64,000 nt of DNA from Solitalea lacus. GTDB lineage: Bacteria; Bacteroidota; Bacteroidia; Sphingobacteriales; Sphingobacteriaceae. The stretch spans positions 2,282,200 through 2,346,199 of the forward strand of contig NZ_CP091740.1 of assembly GCF_022014595.1 (NCBI RefSeq). Direction: 5' to 3'. Shown here in pieces: positions 16,543 through 26,414 of the stretch (its first letter is position 1; the number at the start of each line of letters is the position of its first letter). Position numbers and translations under genes: made by a program. The notes beneath the pieces were generated by a model. The model searched no databases, had not been told where the DNA came from, and worked only from the letters and a program-made list of their open reading frames with translations.

Positions 16543-18321
16543 ATGCAGAAACACACCTATCAATCAGGTATTGTCGGTAATTGCGCATTTATTGCACATG
16601 TAAACATTAACACAGATATATCTTGGCTTTGCTGGCCTAGGTTCGATAGTAGCTTTGTTTTTGGAAGTTTACTTGATAAGGATAAAGGAGGCTCATTTAC
16701 CATTCTACCAGAAGGCCCATTTACCTCACGACAGTTTTATATTGAAAACACCAATGTTTTGTGCACTGAAGTAGAATGTACGGAAGGTATATATAGAATC
16801 ACAGACTTTGCTCCCAGATTTTATCAATATGAAAGATATTATCGTCCATTAATTTTGATTCGTAAAGTTCAGGTCTTATCTGGCAATCCAAGGGTGAAGG
16901 TAACTTGTCGACCAACAAAAGATTACGGAGACAAAGAACTCGAAGTTTATAGCGGTAGTAATCATTTGCAATATTATGGGTTAGAAAATCCTATTCGACT
17001 GACTACCAATTTTCCGTTAAGTCATATACTTGAAGGAAGATATTCGGCCTTAAACGAAATAAAATACCTTGTTCTTACTTATGGTCGGCCAATGGAAGCA
17101 CCATTGGAAAGTACAGTTGAGGATTTTTTGCGTCGTACAACAGTGTATTGGCAACAATGGATAAAAAATACTGGTATTGGGAATATGTATCAAGGGTCAG
17201 TAATCCGATCCTCATTAGCACTGAAAATTCATCAGTACGAAGATACCGGAGCTGTAATTGCAGCCAGTACTACCAGTTTGCCGGAGTACCATAAAAGTGG
17301 ACGGACATGGGACTATCGCTTCTGCTGGCTTAGGGATGCATATTACATTTTGCAGGCATTTAACAATATTGGGCACTTTGAAGAGATGGAACGTTATTTT
17401 CATTATCTGGCTAATATTTCGGAGAATGAGAAAGGACGTTATCAGCCATTGTTCAGCATAACCGGTGATGCCAATTTAACTGAGCGAGAAGTGGATCTTA
17501 AAGGGTATTTGGGTAATAAGCCTGTTCGTATAGGTAACCAGGCTTCAGAACATATTCAAAATGATGCGTACGGACAAATGTTGCTTTCGTTATTACCTCT
17601 TTATACAGACAAGCGATTTACTTATGCTGAAAGACATGACTCAGCACGATGGTTAGAATATTTATTACGAAAGATTGAAAATACTATAGACGAGAAGGAT
17701 GCTGGTATTTGGGAGTTTAGGCATTTGACCCAACGTCATACTTACACTAATCTGTTTCAGTGGGCTGGTTGTCAGGCAGCAATAAAAATTGCCAGGCATA
17801 TTAAAAGCTTCCACCTTGAAAAGATAGCTATTACCCTAGCCGAGCGAGCCCAAAAGCATATTGAAGCGTGTTATGATCCTGTTCGCCAAGTTTATACTCA
17901 GGCAGAAGGAGTATCACATTTGGATGCCAGTACATTGCAATTGATCGTGATGAATTATCTAGACCCCAAAAGTGATAAAGCTAAGAAACATTTAATGGAG
18001 CTCGAAAAGGAATTGAAAGCTCCGGGAGGTCTATTTTACAGGTATAAGCATAAAGATGATTTTGGGGTACCTGAAACTACTTTTTTAATCACTGCATTTT
18101 GGCATGTTGAGGCTTTAGCATGTGTAAATAGGATTGAAGAGGCCGTTCAGCAATTTGAAAGTTTGTTAAAATATACCAATCATTTGGGATTACTAAGCGA
18201 AGATGTACTTTCTAGTGACGGTAGTCAATGGGGTAACTTTCCACAAGCATATAGTCATGTAGGACTAATGAATGCAGCCTATCGTATTTCACGAAAAGTT
18301 GATAAACCCGACTTTTTGTAA
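16543..18321 (+). CDS. GH15 glycoside hydrolase (glucoamylase or trehalase type)
   Basis: A cytoplasmic GH15 protein of 592 residues, no signal peptide. An N-terminal beta-sandwich (about 1-210) begins with the typical SGIVGNCAFIAHVN; the (alpha/alpha)6 barrel follows with WDYRFCWLRDAYY (Trp256 onward), GNQASEHIQNDAYGQ and the C-terminal LLSEDV segment. An upstream in-frame TTG at 16537 is less likely than the ATG. GH15 proteins of this kind are glucoamylases or, in actinobacteria, trehalases. Its tail-to-tail neighbour makes trehalose, so trehalose hydrolysis or glucan trimming is plausible; sequence alone does not decide. Confidence 0.88.
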   Translation: MQKHTYQSGIVGNCAFIAHVNINTDISWLCWPRFDSSFVFGSLLDKDKGGSFTILPEGPFTSRQFYIENTNVLCTEVECTEGIYRITDFAPRFYQYERYYRPLILIRKVQVLSGNPRVKVTCRPTKDYGDKELEVYSGSNHLQYYGLENPIRLTTNFPLSHILEGRYSALNEIKYLVLTYGRPMEAPLESTVEDFLRRTTVYWQQWIKNTGIGNMYQGSVIRSSLALKIHQYEDTGAVIAASTTSLPEYHKSGRTWDYRFCWLRDAYYILQAFNNIGHFEEMERYFHYLANISENEKGRYQPLFSITGDANLTEREVDLKGYLGNKPVRIGNQASEHIQNDAYGQMLLSLLPLYTDKRFTYAERHDSARWLEYLLRKIENTIDEKDAGIWEFRHLTQRHTYTNLFQWAGCQAAIKIARHIKSFHLEKIAITLAERAQKHIEACYDPVRQVYTQAEGVSHLDASTLQLIVMNYLDPKSDKAKKHLMELEKELKAPGGLFYRYKHKDDFGVPETTFLITAFWHVEALACVNRIEEAVQQFESLLKYTNHLGLLSEDVLSSDGSQWGNFPQAYSHVGLMNAAYRISRKVDKPDFL

Positions 18322-18337
18322 TTGGTTTTTATAGCAT

Positions 18338-20515
18338 TTAGCTGCAAAGTGACTTTAAGAGCTCTCTGACACTGGTAGGAGAGTGGAGGTAAAAACTAGC
18401 CTCGGAGCTTGTGCCACCTACTTTAATTGTGATAGCGTGCTTAGGCATAGCTTTAAATGTGTCTTCATCTGTATAATCGTCACCTACGGCTAGAATAAAA
18501 TCATAATGATGATGATCTATCCATTTCTTAGCTGCTTTTCCTTTATTTACTTCAGTACTTTTTACTTCAATAACTTTGTTGCCTTGCATAATCTGCAACC
18601 CTTTATCACCGGTTAAATATTTTAAGTTTTCGACCAATTCTTTTGCTCTTAATTCTCCCAGGTCGTTCTCAACATTTCTGTAATGCCAAGCAATTGAATA
18701 ACTCTTTTCTTCAATAAATGAACGGGGGGTACGTTCGTCAAAAGTATGCATAATGGAGTAAGCGTCAGATTTCCAATTTGTTTCAATCTCATGGTGCTGC
18801 CAGTTTTTTCCCTTTCTTTTAATCCATGCTCCATGCTCGGCAACAATATTCAGGTTCAGATGACCAAACCATTCCTCTAATGTTTCATGTTTTCTACCGC
18901 TAATTAATACAACCGTATTTTTGCGGTCATTAATAAGCTTTTGTAACAGCTCAAATAAATCAGCATCGGGCCAAGCTAAAAGTGGGTTGTTGTGAAAGTC
19001 AACTAATGTTCCGTCATAATCTAAAAATAAAAGGCGTTTTTCTTGATTTAAATAACGCTCCTTAATCATGTCCTTAATAACTGGAGAGATTTCACGAACA
19101 GAAAGTTTCAGTTGAATATACTTCACATCATCCAGCCTTTGCATAAATACTTTAACCCAATGTTGAATGTTAAATTTTGAAACGATTTCTCGCATAGCCC
19201 TCATTCGCCGAATTTGTTCTTCTTTCGGCATCTCCAAAGCCTCTACTAGTGCATTTACATATTGTTCTAAATCATTAGGGTTGATGATTAGCGCATCGTT
19301 TAATTCTCGGGAGGCACCAGCCATTTCACTTAAAATAAGTACACCTGTTTCATCAATTTTGCTGGCAACGTATTCTTTGCTTACCAAATTCATTCCATCA
19401 CGCATGGGAGTAACAAGGGCAATGTCAGCATTTTTGTATAATGCAGATAGTAAATCAATTGTAAAAGACCGATAAAAGTATTGAATAGGTTGCCATGATA
19501 AGGTTCCATATTTAGCATTGATATTGCTTACCAATCTGTCAACCTCTTCTTTTAATTCACTATATTGTTTTACTGTATCTCTTGATGGAACAACAAGTTG
19601 CACAAACACCACTTTACCAAGGTATTCAGAGAATTTATCAAGCAGTATATCAAAAGCCTTTAATCGGTTTATAAGTCCTTTGCTGTAATCCAGTCTGTCA
19701 ACAGAAAGCATAAGCTTGGCTGCTCCCTTTCTTTTTGCAATATTTTCCTCGTGGTTTTTTTGTAAGGGGTCACAGGCAAGGTTATGGTATTTTTGAAAGT
19801 CAATACTGATCGGAAACGCATCAACAATAATTGGCTTATCATTAAGTAATATTTGATTATTTATGCTAGTTATTCCTAAAACGCGTTGGCAAGAATTAAT
19901 GAAATAGTTAGAATCGTCAAAGGTATGAAACCCGATTAGGTCTGCTCCTAATACGCCAAGCAATAGTTCTTCCCTCCATGGTAACAATCGGAACACTTCG
20001 AATGAAGGAAAAGGGATATGGAGAAAGAAACCAATTTTTGCCTTTGGGAGCTTCGTTCTCACCATTTGCGGTACCAGCATTAACTGATAATCATGAATCC
20101 AAATTTTATCGTCTGGGTTACTATTACTTATGATTGTATTGGCAAATTTTTGATTTACAGCTTTGTATGTTTCCCAATTTTCTTCACTGTAAGTTGCATA
20201 AGAAGGGAAATAATGAAATAATGGCCATAAAGTTTCATTAGAAAACCCTTCATAATACATGTTAATCTCATCCTGACTTAAAAAAATTGGTATAAGATTT
20301 CGTTCGGCCAAATTTTGAGTCACTTCGGCTTGTTGACCTTCACAAGAAATAAAAGCTCCCGGCCACCCAATCCAAAGATTGTCGCCGTTTTTAAAAATGC
20401 TTCCCAGTCCTGTGGCAAGTCCACCTTCACTACTTTGGTAGTTAATTTGATTCCCTGATATGCTAATTTTAATGGGTAAACGGTTCGAGACAATAATGGT
20501 TTTGATATTGCTCAT
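18338..20515 (-). CDS. otsAB: Fused trehalose-6-phosphate synthase/phosphatase
   Basis: A 725-residue bifunctional protein. Residues about 1-465 are a GT20 trehalose-6-phosphate synthase (IVSNRLPI start, SEGGLATGLGS, WIHDYQLMLVPQMVR, FFLHIPFPS, DRLDYSKGL, TPMRDGMNLVSKEY). Residues about 490-725 are a HAD phosphatase with motif I LFLDYDGT near 498 and the GDDYTDEDTF motif near 690. Together they turn UDP- or GDP-glucose plus glucose-6-P into trehalose, a stress solute. This synthase-phosphatase fusion is common in Bacteroidota and plants. It converges on the GH15 gene with only 16 bases between stops. Confidence 0.95.
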   Translation of the reverse strand: MSNIKTIIVSNRLPIKISISGNQINYQSSEGGLATGLGSIFKNGDNLWIGWPGAFISCEGQQAEVTQNLAERNLIPIFLSQDEINMYYEGFSNETLWPLFHYFPSYATYSEENWETYKAVNQKFANTIISNSNPDDKIWIHDYQLMLVPQMVRTKLPKAKIGFFLHIPFPSFEVFRLLPWREELLLGVLGADLIGFHTFDDSNYFINSCQRVLGITSINNQILLNDKPIIVDAFPISIDFQKYHNLACDPLQKNHEENIAKRKGAAKLMLSVDRLDYSKGLINRLKAFDILLDKFSEYLGKVVFVQLVVPSRDTVKQYSELKEEVDRLVSNINAKYGTLSWQPIQYFYRSFTIDLLSALYKNADIALVTPMRDGMNLVSKEYVASKIDETGVLILSEMAGASRELNDALIINPNDLEQYVNALVEALEMPKEEQIRRMRAMREIVSKFNIQHWVKVFMQRLDDVKYIQLKLSVREISPVIKDMIKERYLNQEKRLLFLDYDGTLVDFHNNPLLAWPDADLFELLQKLINDRKNTVVLISGRKHETLEEWFGHLNLNIVAEHGAWIKRKGKNWQHHEIETNWKSDAYSIMHTFDERTPRSFIEEKSYSIAWHYRNVENDLGELRAKELVENLKYLTGDKGLQIMQGNKVIEVKSTEVNKGKAAKKWIDHHHYDFILAVGDDYTDEDTFKAMPKHAITIKVGGTSSEASFYLHSPTSVRELLKSLCS

Positions 20516-20631
20516 AAGCTTAATTTCTAAAAGGTTAGGGTATTGTTAAATGCAAGGAATACTTGATCAGGTTGATTTGATATATTTATAACTCGAAAAT
20601 TTGATTAAAATTACGTTGTTGCGTTTGTTGT

Positions 20632-21495
20632 TTAGGCATATCTTTTTAAAATTTCCTCAATTGGACTTAAATAACTGTTTCCAAAAAGGTTCAAATGCAC
20701 CAATAATGGATACAGGTTGTAAATTGGAAAGCGCTCGGTATAATCAGGTTGTAAAGGATAGTATTCATTGTAAGCTGAATAAAATTCAGGATCAAATCCT
20801 CCAAATAAAGTGGTCATGGCTAAATCTACTTCTCTATTACCGTAATAAACCGATGGATCAAAAATTCTAGCCAAGCCATTGCTACCACATAATACATTTC
20901 CATTCCATAAGTCACCGTGCACTAAAGCAGGAGGTTCCTCTGGAAGTAAGTTGTAAAGTTTACTATATAAGTTATAAATTAATTTTAGATGATTGTTATT
21001 CAGAAGGTTATTATTGAAAGCCAATTCTGTTTGTGTCTGTAATCTGTTGGTTATGAAAAAATCAACCCATGAATTAGTGGCATTATTAAACTGTGGTAAA
21101 CTACCAATGAAATTATTATGATCGAGACCAAAGAATGAATTTGATGAACGGTGTAGTTTTGATAGCTTTTCTGCAAAGTCTTTCCAGTAATTTGAAAGTT
21201 GCGAAATAGGTTCTATCCATTCTAGCATCAAAAAAACAGTATAATCTATCACACCCCAACCAATTAATTCAGGAATTAATTCTGGGATGTTTTTTTTCAA
21301 AAGTTTTAATCCGAATGCTTCAGCTTCAAATAATAAGTGCTCAGACGCGTCATTCCATTTTATAAAATAGATTCCGTTGCTAGTTATTAATTTAGCGGCA
21401 CTATTAATTGAACCTCCATTGACAGGATGTATATTAATTAACTGTATTTCTTCATGTAGTGCCTGACTTGCTGCTTGTTGAAGTGTGTTTTTCAT
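20632..21495 (-). CDS. Fructosamine kinase-family protein
   Basis: A 287-residue kinase-like protein of the fructosamine-3-kinase/ketosamine kinase family, which phosphorylates sugar adducts on protein lysines so they detach. The N-terminal GGSINSAAKL and FIKWN elements correspond to the nucleotide-binding lobe; the catalytic loop HGDLWNGNVL and the metal-binding IFDPSVYYGNREVDLAM are intact. Placement beside trehalose and glucan genes is compatible with a role against glycation. It runs in the same direction as otsAB, 116 bases upstream. Confidence 0.9.
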   Translation of the reverse strand: MKNTLQQAASQALHEEIQLINIHPVNGGSINSAAKLITSNGIYFIKWNDASEHLLFEAEAFGLKLLKKNIPELIPELIGWGVIDYTVFLMLEWIEPISQLSNYWKDFAEKLSKLHRSSNSFFGLDHNNFIGSLPQFNNATNSWVDFFITNRLQTQTELAFNNNLLNNNHLKLIYNLYSKLYNLLPEEPPALVHGDLWNGNVLCGSNGLARIFDPSVYYGNREVDLAMTTLFGGFDPEFYSAYNEYYPLQPDYTERFPIYNLYPLLVHLNLFGNSYLSPIEEILKRYA

Positions 21496-21683
21496 TTTAT
21501 TAAATATAAAAAATACCTATGTATCATAGGCATCTGGAAACCAATCTTTTCGTATTTCAATATAAAAACCAGAATTATTTATGTTTCATATTATCAGTAT
21601 AATGCACACCAAAGAAATTTTCAGTGTTGGACTGAGTACGATTAAACAGTATTTTCATCGTCAATAGAAAGATTGTTGCCATA

Positions 21684-23591
21684 ATGCAAACCATCCACGA
21701 AATATTAAAACATTATTGGGGCCACTTATCATTTAGACCGTTACAAGAGGAGATTATTAATTCCATTTTGAATGGTATTGATACATTGGCACTTTTGCCG
21801 ACCGGTGGTGGGAAATCTATTTGTTTTCAAGTTCCTGCATTATTGCAAGAAGGCGTTTGTATTGTGGTTACTCCGTTAATTGCTTTAATGAAAGATCAGG
21901 TTGAAAACCTGAAAAAAAGAGATATAAAAGCTGTTGCTATATTTTCGGGTATGAGTTATCGTGAAATTGATATAGCACTTGATAATTGCATTTATGGCGA
22001 TGTTAAGTTCCTTTATCTCTCTCCCGAGCGCTTATCAACCGAAATTGTGAAAGTTCGGTTAAGAAAAATGAAAGTAAACTTTGTGGCTATTGACGAAGCG
22101 CACTGCATTTCGCAATGGGGTTATGATTTTCGACCTTCATACTTAACAATAGCCAGTTTAAGGGAGTTATTGCCAGGTAAACCGTTTTTAGCACTTACGG
22201 CAACAGCAACAGAGAAAGTAAAACAAGATATCCAGGAGAAACTCCTGTTTAAGAACTCAAAAGTATTTACAAGGAGTTTTGAGCGTAAGAACTTGACATA
22301 CGTGGTTAGAAATGCGGAAAATAAGCACGAAAAACTACTTGAGATTGTTAGAAAGGTACCTGGAAGTGGAATCGTTTATGTTCGTAACCGACGGGAAACA
22401 CAAGAACTTGCTCGGTTTCTTTGGATGAATAAGGTAAGTGCTGAGTTTTATCATGCTGGAGTTCCTACAAACGAAAGGTTTAAAAAACAACAAGCATGGA
22501 TTAATAATAAGGTTAGGGTAATGGTAGCTACCAATGCTTTTGGGATGGGTATCGATAAACCTGATGTCCGGTTTGTGATTCATTTTGAGCCGTCAGATAG
22601 CATTGAGTCTTACTACCAGGAAGCAGGAAGGGCAGGTCGTGACGAAAAAAAAGCATTTGCAGTTTTACTGTATTGTAATGCTGATAAAAATGAAATGATT
22701 GAAAAGCAATTAGCTGCTTTTCCTGAAGCAGAAGATATAAGAGCGACTTATCAGGCTTTAGGTAATTACTTTCAGTTGGCAATTGGTGCCGGAGAATTTT
22801 TAAGTTATGATTTAAATGTTAATGAGTTTTGCTCTCGATTTAACTTAAAGGCTTTAAATGTTTTAAATTGTTTAAAGTTTTTGGAGAAAGAAGGATACCT
22901 GAATTTTTCTGAAAGCGTTTCTCTTCCTTCTCGTATTCGTTTTTTAATTAGTAATGAAGAATTGTATAAGTTTCAAATAGCTAATGCTAAGTTTGATATT
23001 CCTTTAAAAATTATTCTGCGTTCTTATGGTGGTTTGTTTGATGGGTATGTTCCAATAGATGAAAAATTATTGGCTTATCGTACCAATACAGACTACTCCA
23101 CCTATGTTCAACTTTTGAAAAAGCTGGATGAATTGGGCATTATACATTATCTGCCACAATCCGATTGGCCCAGAGTTACTTTTCTCACTCCCCGTGCTGA
23201 TGCTAAAACAATGTTCATTAATAAAGTTTATATTGAGGAGCGGAAAGAGAATCTCTTGGATAAGCTTCAACAAATGTTGAATTATGCCGAAGAAACGTCT
23301 GTTTGTAGGAGTGTTTTTATAAGGAAATATTTTAATGAAAGTGAGGTTAGTGAATGTGGTGTGTGTGATATTTGTATTGTTCGTAAAAAACTGGAGACAA
23401 AAGAGATTGATTTAGAGTTGTTTCGTAACTCGATTGTTGCCATTCTTTCTGCTGGTCCTGTTCAGTTTTCAGCTATTCGTTCCCAATTTAATTCTATCTC
23501 TGAAGATAACTTAACAGATTATATAAGGTTGCTAATAGATGAAGGCACACTTTATATGGAGGATAATGGTGTTTTGACCCTACTTTATTAG
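21684..23591 (+). CDS. recQ: RecQ-family ATP-dependent DNA helicase
   Basis: A 635-residue superfamily 2 helicase. Walker A is TGGGKS (40-45), the DEAH box is at about 136-139 (AIDEAHCISQWGYDFRPSY) and the SAT-like motif is ALTATAT. Motif VI is SYYQEAGRAGRD. The RQC zinc module is intact (CRSVF with SECGVCDIC). No HRDC domain is present, which is the usual shape of the second, shorter RecQ of Bacteroidota. It unwinds forked or recombining DNA in repair. Confidence 0.94.
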   Translation: MQTIHEILKHYWGHLSFRPLQEEIINSILNGIDTLALLPTGGGKSICFQVPALLQEGVCIVVTPLIALMKDQVENLKKRDIKAVAIFSGMSYREIDIALDNCIYGDVKFLYLSPERLSTEIVKVRLRKMKVNFVAIDEAHCISQWGYDFRPSYLTIASLRELLPGKPFLALTATATEKVKQDIQEKLLFKNSKVFTRSFERKNLTYVVRNAENKHEKLLEIVRKVPGSGIVYVRNRRETQELARFLWMNKVSAEFYHAGVPTNERFKKQQAWINNKVRVMVATNAFGMGIDKPDVRFVIHFEPSDSIESYYQEAGRAGRDEKKAFAVLLYCNADKNEMIEKQLAAFPEAEDIRATYQALGNYFQLAIGAGEFLSYDLNVNEFCSRFNLKALNVLNCLKFLEKEGYLNFSESVSLPSRIRFLISNEELYKFQIANAKFDIPLKIILRSYGGLFDGYVPIDEKLLAYRTNTDYSTYVQLLKKLDELGIIHYLPQSDWPRVTFLTPRADAKTMFINKVYIEERKENLLDKLQQMLNYAEETSVCRSVFIRKYFNESEVSECGVCDICIVRKKLETKEIDLELFRNSIVAILSAGPVQFSAIRSQFNSISEDNLTDYIRLLIDEGTLYMEDNGVLTLLY

Positions 23592-23829
23592 TATCTGATT
23601 GTTTTTCATATTACAGTATTTTTGTTAATAGCATCTTTCCCAAATGTTAAAAAATCTTAACTCTCTGTAATTTTTCTATTTCTCCGTAGCCCCGTTTTTA
23701 CAGCAAAGTAGTTAGCATGTTACTGCTATTGTTACAATTTTGCCCAGTTTCATCTGCAACTTTGGGTTATCAATTTGAGTCATAAACAAAAAATAAATAA
23801 TCGACTTATAACACGTTAACCTGAAAATT

Positions 23830-24219
23830 ATGAAAAAAATGATCAAACAACTAGGTGCGGCTGTAGCAGTTGTACTTTTATCGATGAACTTAATGTCATT
23901 TACAGTTTTAAATGACGAAATCAAGTCTAAAAAAGAAAAGAAAGAAGTAACTGCAATTAAAAGAGATATGAACGTTGCTCCTTTTGAAATAGTCAAAGTG
24001 AGTGGCAATTTTAAAGTAATCTTGACTCAAGGTGACGAGCAAAAGGTAGTAGTTGATGCTCCTGAGGAGTTAAATGGTATGGTGCAGTCATTCATTGTAG
24101 ATAATGAATTGAATGTTTTTACCAATGGAGTTAATAAGAAAAAAATTACACTTTGGATTACATTAAAAGATATTCATAACATCAGTACCTACGGAGATGT
24201 TAAGGTAGTTAAAAACTAA
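23830..24219 (+). CDS. Short GIN-domain (DUF2807-like) exported protein
   Basis: A 129-residue protein with a signal peptide (MKKMIKQLGAAVAVVLLSMNLMSFT) and only the first part of a GIN/DUF2807 beta-helix: FEIVKVSGNFKVILTQGDEQKVVVDA followed by LWITLKDIHNISTYGDVKVV. Family members are usually above 200 residues, so the helix stops early; the stop is followed by a good terminator and no homologous continuation was seen, so it may be a natural short form. The family is linked by name to adhesin heads; function is unknown. Confidence 0.75.
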   Translation: MKKMIKQLGAAVAVVLLSMNLMSFTVLNDEIKSKKEKKEVTAIKRDMNVAPFEIVKVSGNFKVILTQGDEQKVVVDAPEELNGMVQSFIVDNELNVFTNGVNKKKITLWITLKDIHNISTYGDVKVVKN

Positions 24220-24245
24220 TCGCATCTCTAAATGAAATGCTCGGG

Positions 24246-24281
24246 TGCCGTTGGGAATGCTGCTTCTAACGGCATTTTTTT
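24246..24281 (+). terminator. Terminator after the first GIN gene
   Basis: TGCCGTT (24246-24252) pairs with AACGGCA (24268-24274) across a 15-base loop and is followed by seven T residues. Confidence 0.75.
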
Positions 24282-24490
24282 AATAATAGTTTCAAAACTA
24301 CTCCTACTTAAACGTAATAATACTCCCTTGTATGAGATCAACTTTAGGTATAATTACGCTGTTTAGGTTATCATATTTTAAACAATTTTGGGTCGGTAAA
24401 TAACTGGTTTATAGGTGATAAAAAAACAAACTGTAACCTGATAAAACTATTTAACGTCTGAAACTTAAAATCATAAAAAACGCTAAAACA

Positions 24491-25186
24491 ATGAAAACGC
24501 TCTCTAAATTATTTATCATTTCCTGTGTGACTTCAATGACCTTTTTCTGGGCAGGTAATGCCATGGCAGACAATTGTGTTAAACCTTCTAAAACCACACA
24601 ACAATTAAAACAATTCTCAAAGCTAAAAGTACAAGGTAATGTCCGGGTAGTAATTACCAATGCAGAGAAGGATCAAATTACCATTTTATCAAAAGAAGAA
24701 TTCAAAGCTCAAAAGGTAAGTTTTGCACTAAAGAATGGTGAATTGGTTATCAAATCATTAGTTGACCCCACAGCCGAAACACCTTCAGTTTTAGTTTTTG
24801 CAAAAGATCTTAGCGATATAAGCTTAACAGATAATGCTCAAATTGAATCGTTAACAACTTTTTCAGCATTAAGCTTGTCGATTAAACTTGAAGGTGCAAG
24901 TGTGGCAAACTTAAGTTTAGCTGTGTTTGAATTATCTTCGCATTTAATGGATTGTTCAAGTCTGAATGTAAAAGGTTGGGCAAATTCTCATGATATCAGA
25001 ACTGATAGAAGCGCTTGTGTGGATGGGTCGTCCTTTATAGTGAATAACTACAATGCTGAAATTAATGGTATTTGTAGTTTTAAAGCCATTGTTAAAGAAC
25101 AATTTAATTATATTAATAACACAGCATCTAAAATCGTTTTTGCCGGTAATAGCGTTTCAATTTCAACTAATCAATATCTGTATTAA
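24491..25186 (+). CDS. GIN-domain (DUF2807) exported protein
   Basis: A 231-residue exported protein with a signal peptide (residues 1-26, ending near AMA). The remainder is a GIN/DUF2807 beta-helix starting FSKLKVQGNVRVVITNAEKDQITILS, with repeating short strands rich in Ser, Asn and Leu. It has three Cys in the mature part. It is the second of three neighbouring paralogues, which are diverged rather than recent copies. Function unknown; surface or periplasmic location inferred. Confidence 0.78.
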   Translation: MKTLSKLFIISCVTSMTFFWAGNAMADNCVKPSKTTQQLKQFSKLKVQGNVRVVITNAEKDQITILSKEEFKAQKVSFALKNGELVIKSLVDPTAETPSVLVFAKDLSDISLTDNAQIESLTTFSALSLSIKLEGASVANLSLAVFELSSHLMDCSSLNVKGWANSHDIRTDRSACVDGSSFIVNNYNAEINGICSFKAIVKEQFNYINNTASKIVFAGNSVSISTNQYLY

Positions 25187-25227
25187 AATAAATGTGCTTA
25201 ATAAAGAAAGGGTTGTTGAATTATAGA

Positions 25228-25266
25228 ATGCCCCCAAAAAGTTAGACACTTATTGGGGGCATTTTT
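25228..25266 (+). terminator. Terminator-like hairpin in the IS end
   Basis: ATGCCCCCAA (25228-25237) pairs with TTGGGGGCAT (25253-25262) and runs into five T residues. It is the first strong hairpin after the stop codon at 25186, so transcription of the second GIN gene probably ends here. Confidence 0.55.
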
Positions 25267-25404
25267 ATGAACAAGCAAACAAAGTATTCACTTGAGTTTA
25301 AATTGAAACTCGTTCAATCAGTACTACAGGCCCATCATTCAGTAGGAGCCGTAGCTAAAGCGAACAAAGTGGTAATAAGCCAATTCATGCAGAGAGTGAT
25401 TTAG
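25228..25404 (+). mobile_element. IS3-family remnant: left end and truncated orfA
   Basis: The left terminus TGCCCCCAAAAAGTTAGACA at 25229 is typical of IS3-family (IS150-like) elements. An ATG at 25267 opens a 45-codon frame, beginning MNKQTKYSLEFKLKLVQSVL and continuing QAHHSVGAVAKANK, the first part of the orfA HTH domain. It ends prematurely at 25404, and neither the rest of orfA, orfB nor a right terminus is present downstream. The element is dead. The hairpin in its end (CCCCCAA with TTGGGGG, then five T) may now act as a terminator for the preceding gene. Confidence 0.75.
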
Positions 25405-25580
25405 TTGATTTTTTATGTTTTTAATTGGTAAATAGAATTTCAATCCAGGATATTTAAAAATATGTTTTTTAATAAAGGTTATCTTTTAAATAATAAAAAG
25501 CATTTAATAGGTTTAGAATTGTAACTTTTAAAGAATTACCTTCGTCTTACACCTTAATATAATACAACACTATTTAGAAT
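25405..25580. other. AT-rich spacer after the IS remnant
   Basis: Nothing recognisable beyond the IS remnant was seen between 25405 and the next start codon at 25581: no right IS end, no clear TAnnTTTG element and no ORF. The whole gap between the second and third GIN genes is 394 bases. Confidence 0.5.
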
Positions 25581-26294
25581 ATGAAATTGAGAATTACTAC
25601 CGTTTTATTCTTTGCATTTGTCTTTTTTCTATCAGCCTGTAAGGGGCCTTGTGTTAAAGGCTCTGGTAATGTTATAATTAACAATAGGTTGTTAACCCAT
25701 TTTAATGAACTTGAATTAAGTGGTGCTTACACTGTTGAACTCACACAAGATTCCATGCAAAAGGTTGAAGTTATTGCAGATGATAACATACAGGAATACA
25801 TAAAAACAACTGTAAGCGGTGACCGGCTCAGCGTTTATAACGACAAGAATTTCTGCATAAATGATAAAGTAATTGTGAAAATCCATTTAAAGGAATTGAC
25901 AAACGTTGAGGTGTCTGGCGCTGTAGACGTTAAAATGATGAATCAATTTACAGTTGATCATCTTAATTTTAAATCTTCAGGAGCGACAAACTCTATATTA
26001 AATGTTAATACAAAATCAATTGATGCGAAAATAAGTGGGGCTGGTAAAATCGAATTTAAAGGACAAACAGCTGATTGTAATATTGCTATCTCAGGGGCTG
26101 CTAAAATAAGAGCATTTAGCCTGATTACAAATAAATGTACAATAGATATTAGTGGCGCAGGTGATACAGAAGTAAATGTACTTTCTGAATTAAATGTTTC
26201 GGCAAGCGGAGCAAGTAAAGTGCGTTATAAAGGCAATCCAGCTAAAATCAATAAGCAAGCTCAGGGAGCGTCTTCAGTTGAGAAAGCAGAATAA
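25581..26294 (+). CDS. GIN-domain (DUF2807) lipoprotein
   Basis: A 237-residue lipoprotein: signal peptide with lipobox LSAC (Cys20), then a head GIN domain starting GSGNVIINNRLLTHFNELELSGAYTV. The beta-helix shows a periodic SGA motif (LSGAY, VSGAVD, SSGAT, ISGAGK, ISGAAK, ISGAGD, ASGASK) about every 19 residues, one per coil. It is the most canonical of the three GIN paralogues here. Surface-anchored or periplasmic; role unknown. A terminator hairpin follows. Confidence 0.85.
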   Translation: MKLRITTVLFFAFVFFLSACKGPCVKGSGNVIINNRLLTHFNELELSGAYTVELTQDSMQKVEVIADDNIQEYIKTTVSGDRLSVYNDKNFCINDKVIVKIHLKELTNVEVSGAVDVKMMNQFTVDHLNFKSSGATNSILNVNTKSIDAKISGAGKIEFKGQTADCNIAISGAAKIRAFSLITNKCTIDISGAGDTEVNVLSELNVSASGASKVRYKGNPAKINKQAQGASSVEKAE

Positions 26295-26305
26295 ATTGAA
26301 ATAGA

Positions 26306-26366
26306 AAAAGCAGTCTATAATTATCATTATACTAACAAAATTGGAAGATTATCGACTGCTTTTTTA
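26306..26366 (+). terminator. Terminator after the third GIN gene
   Basis: AAAAAGCAGTC (26306-26316) and GACTGCTTTTT (26354-26364) form an 11-bp stem with a long, AT-rich inner region. The flanking A and T runs allow function on either strand. Confidence 0.65.
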
Positions 26367-26414
26367 ATATAACTGCTGTATATTTTTTAAATATTATTAC
26401 TTTAGTCAAACATT

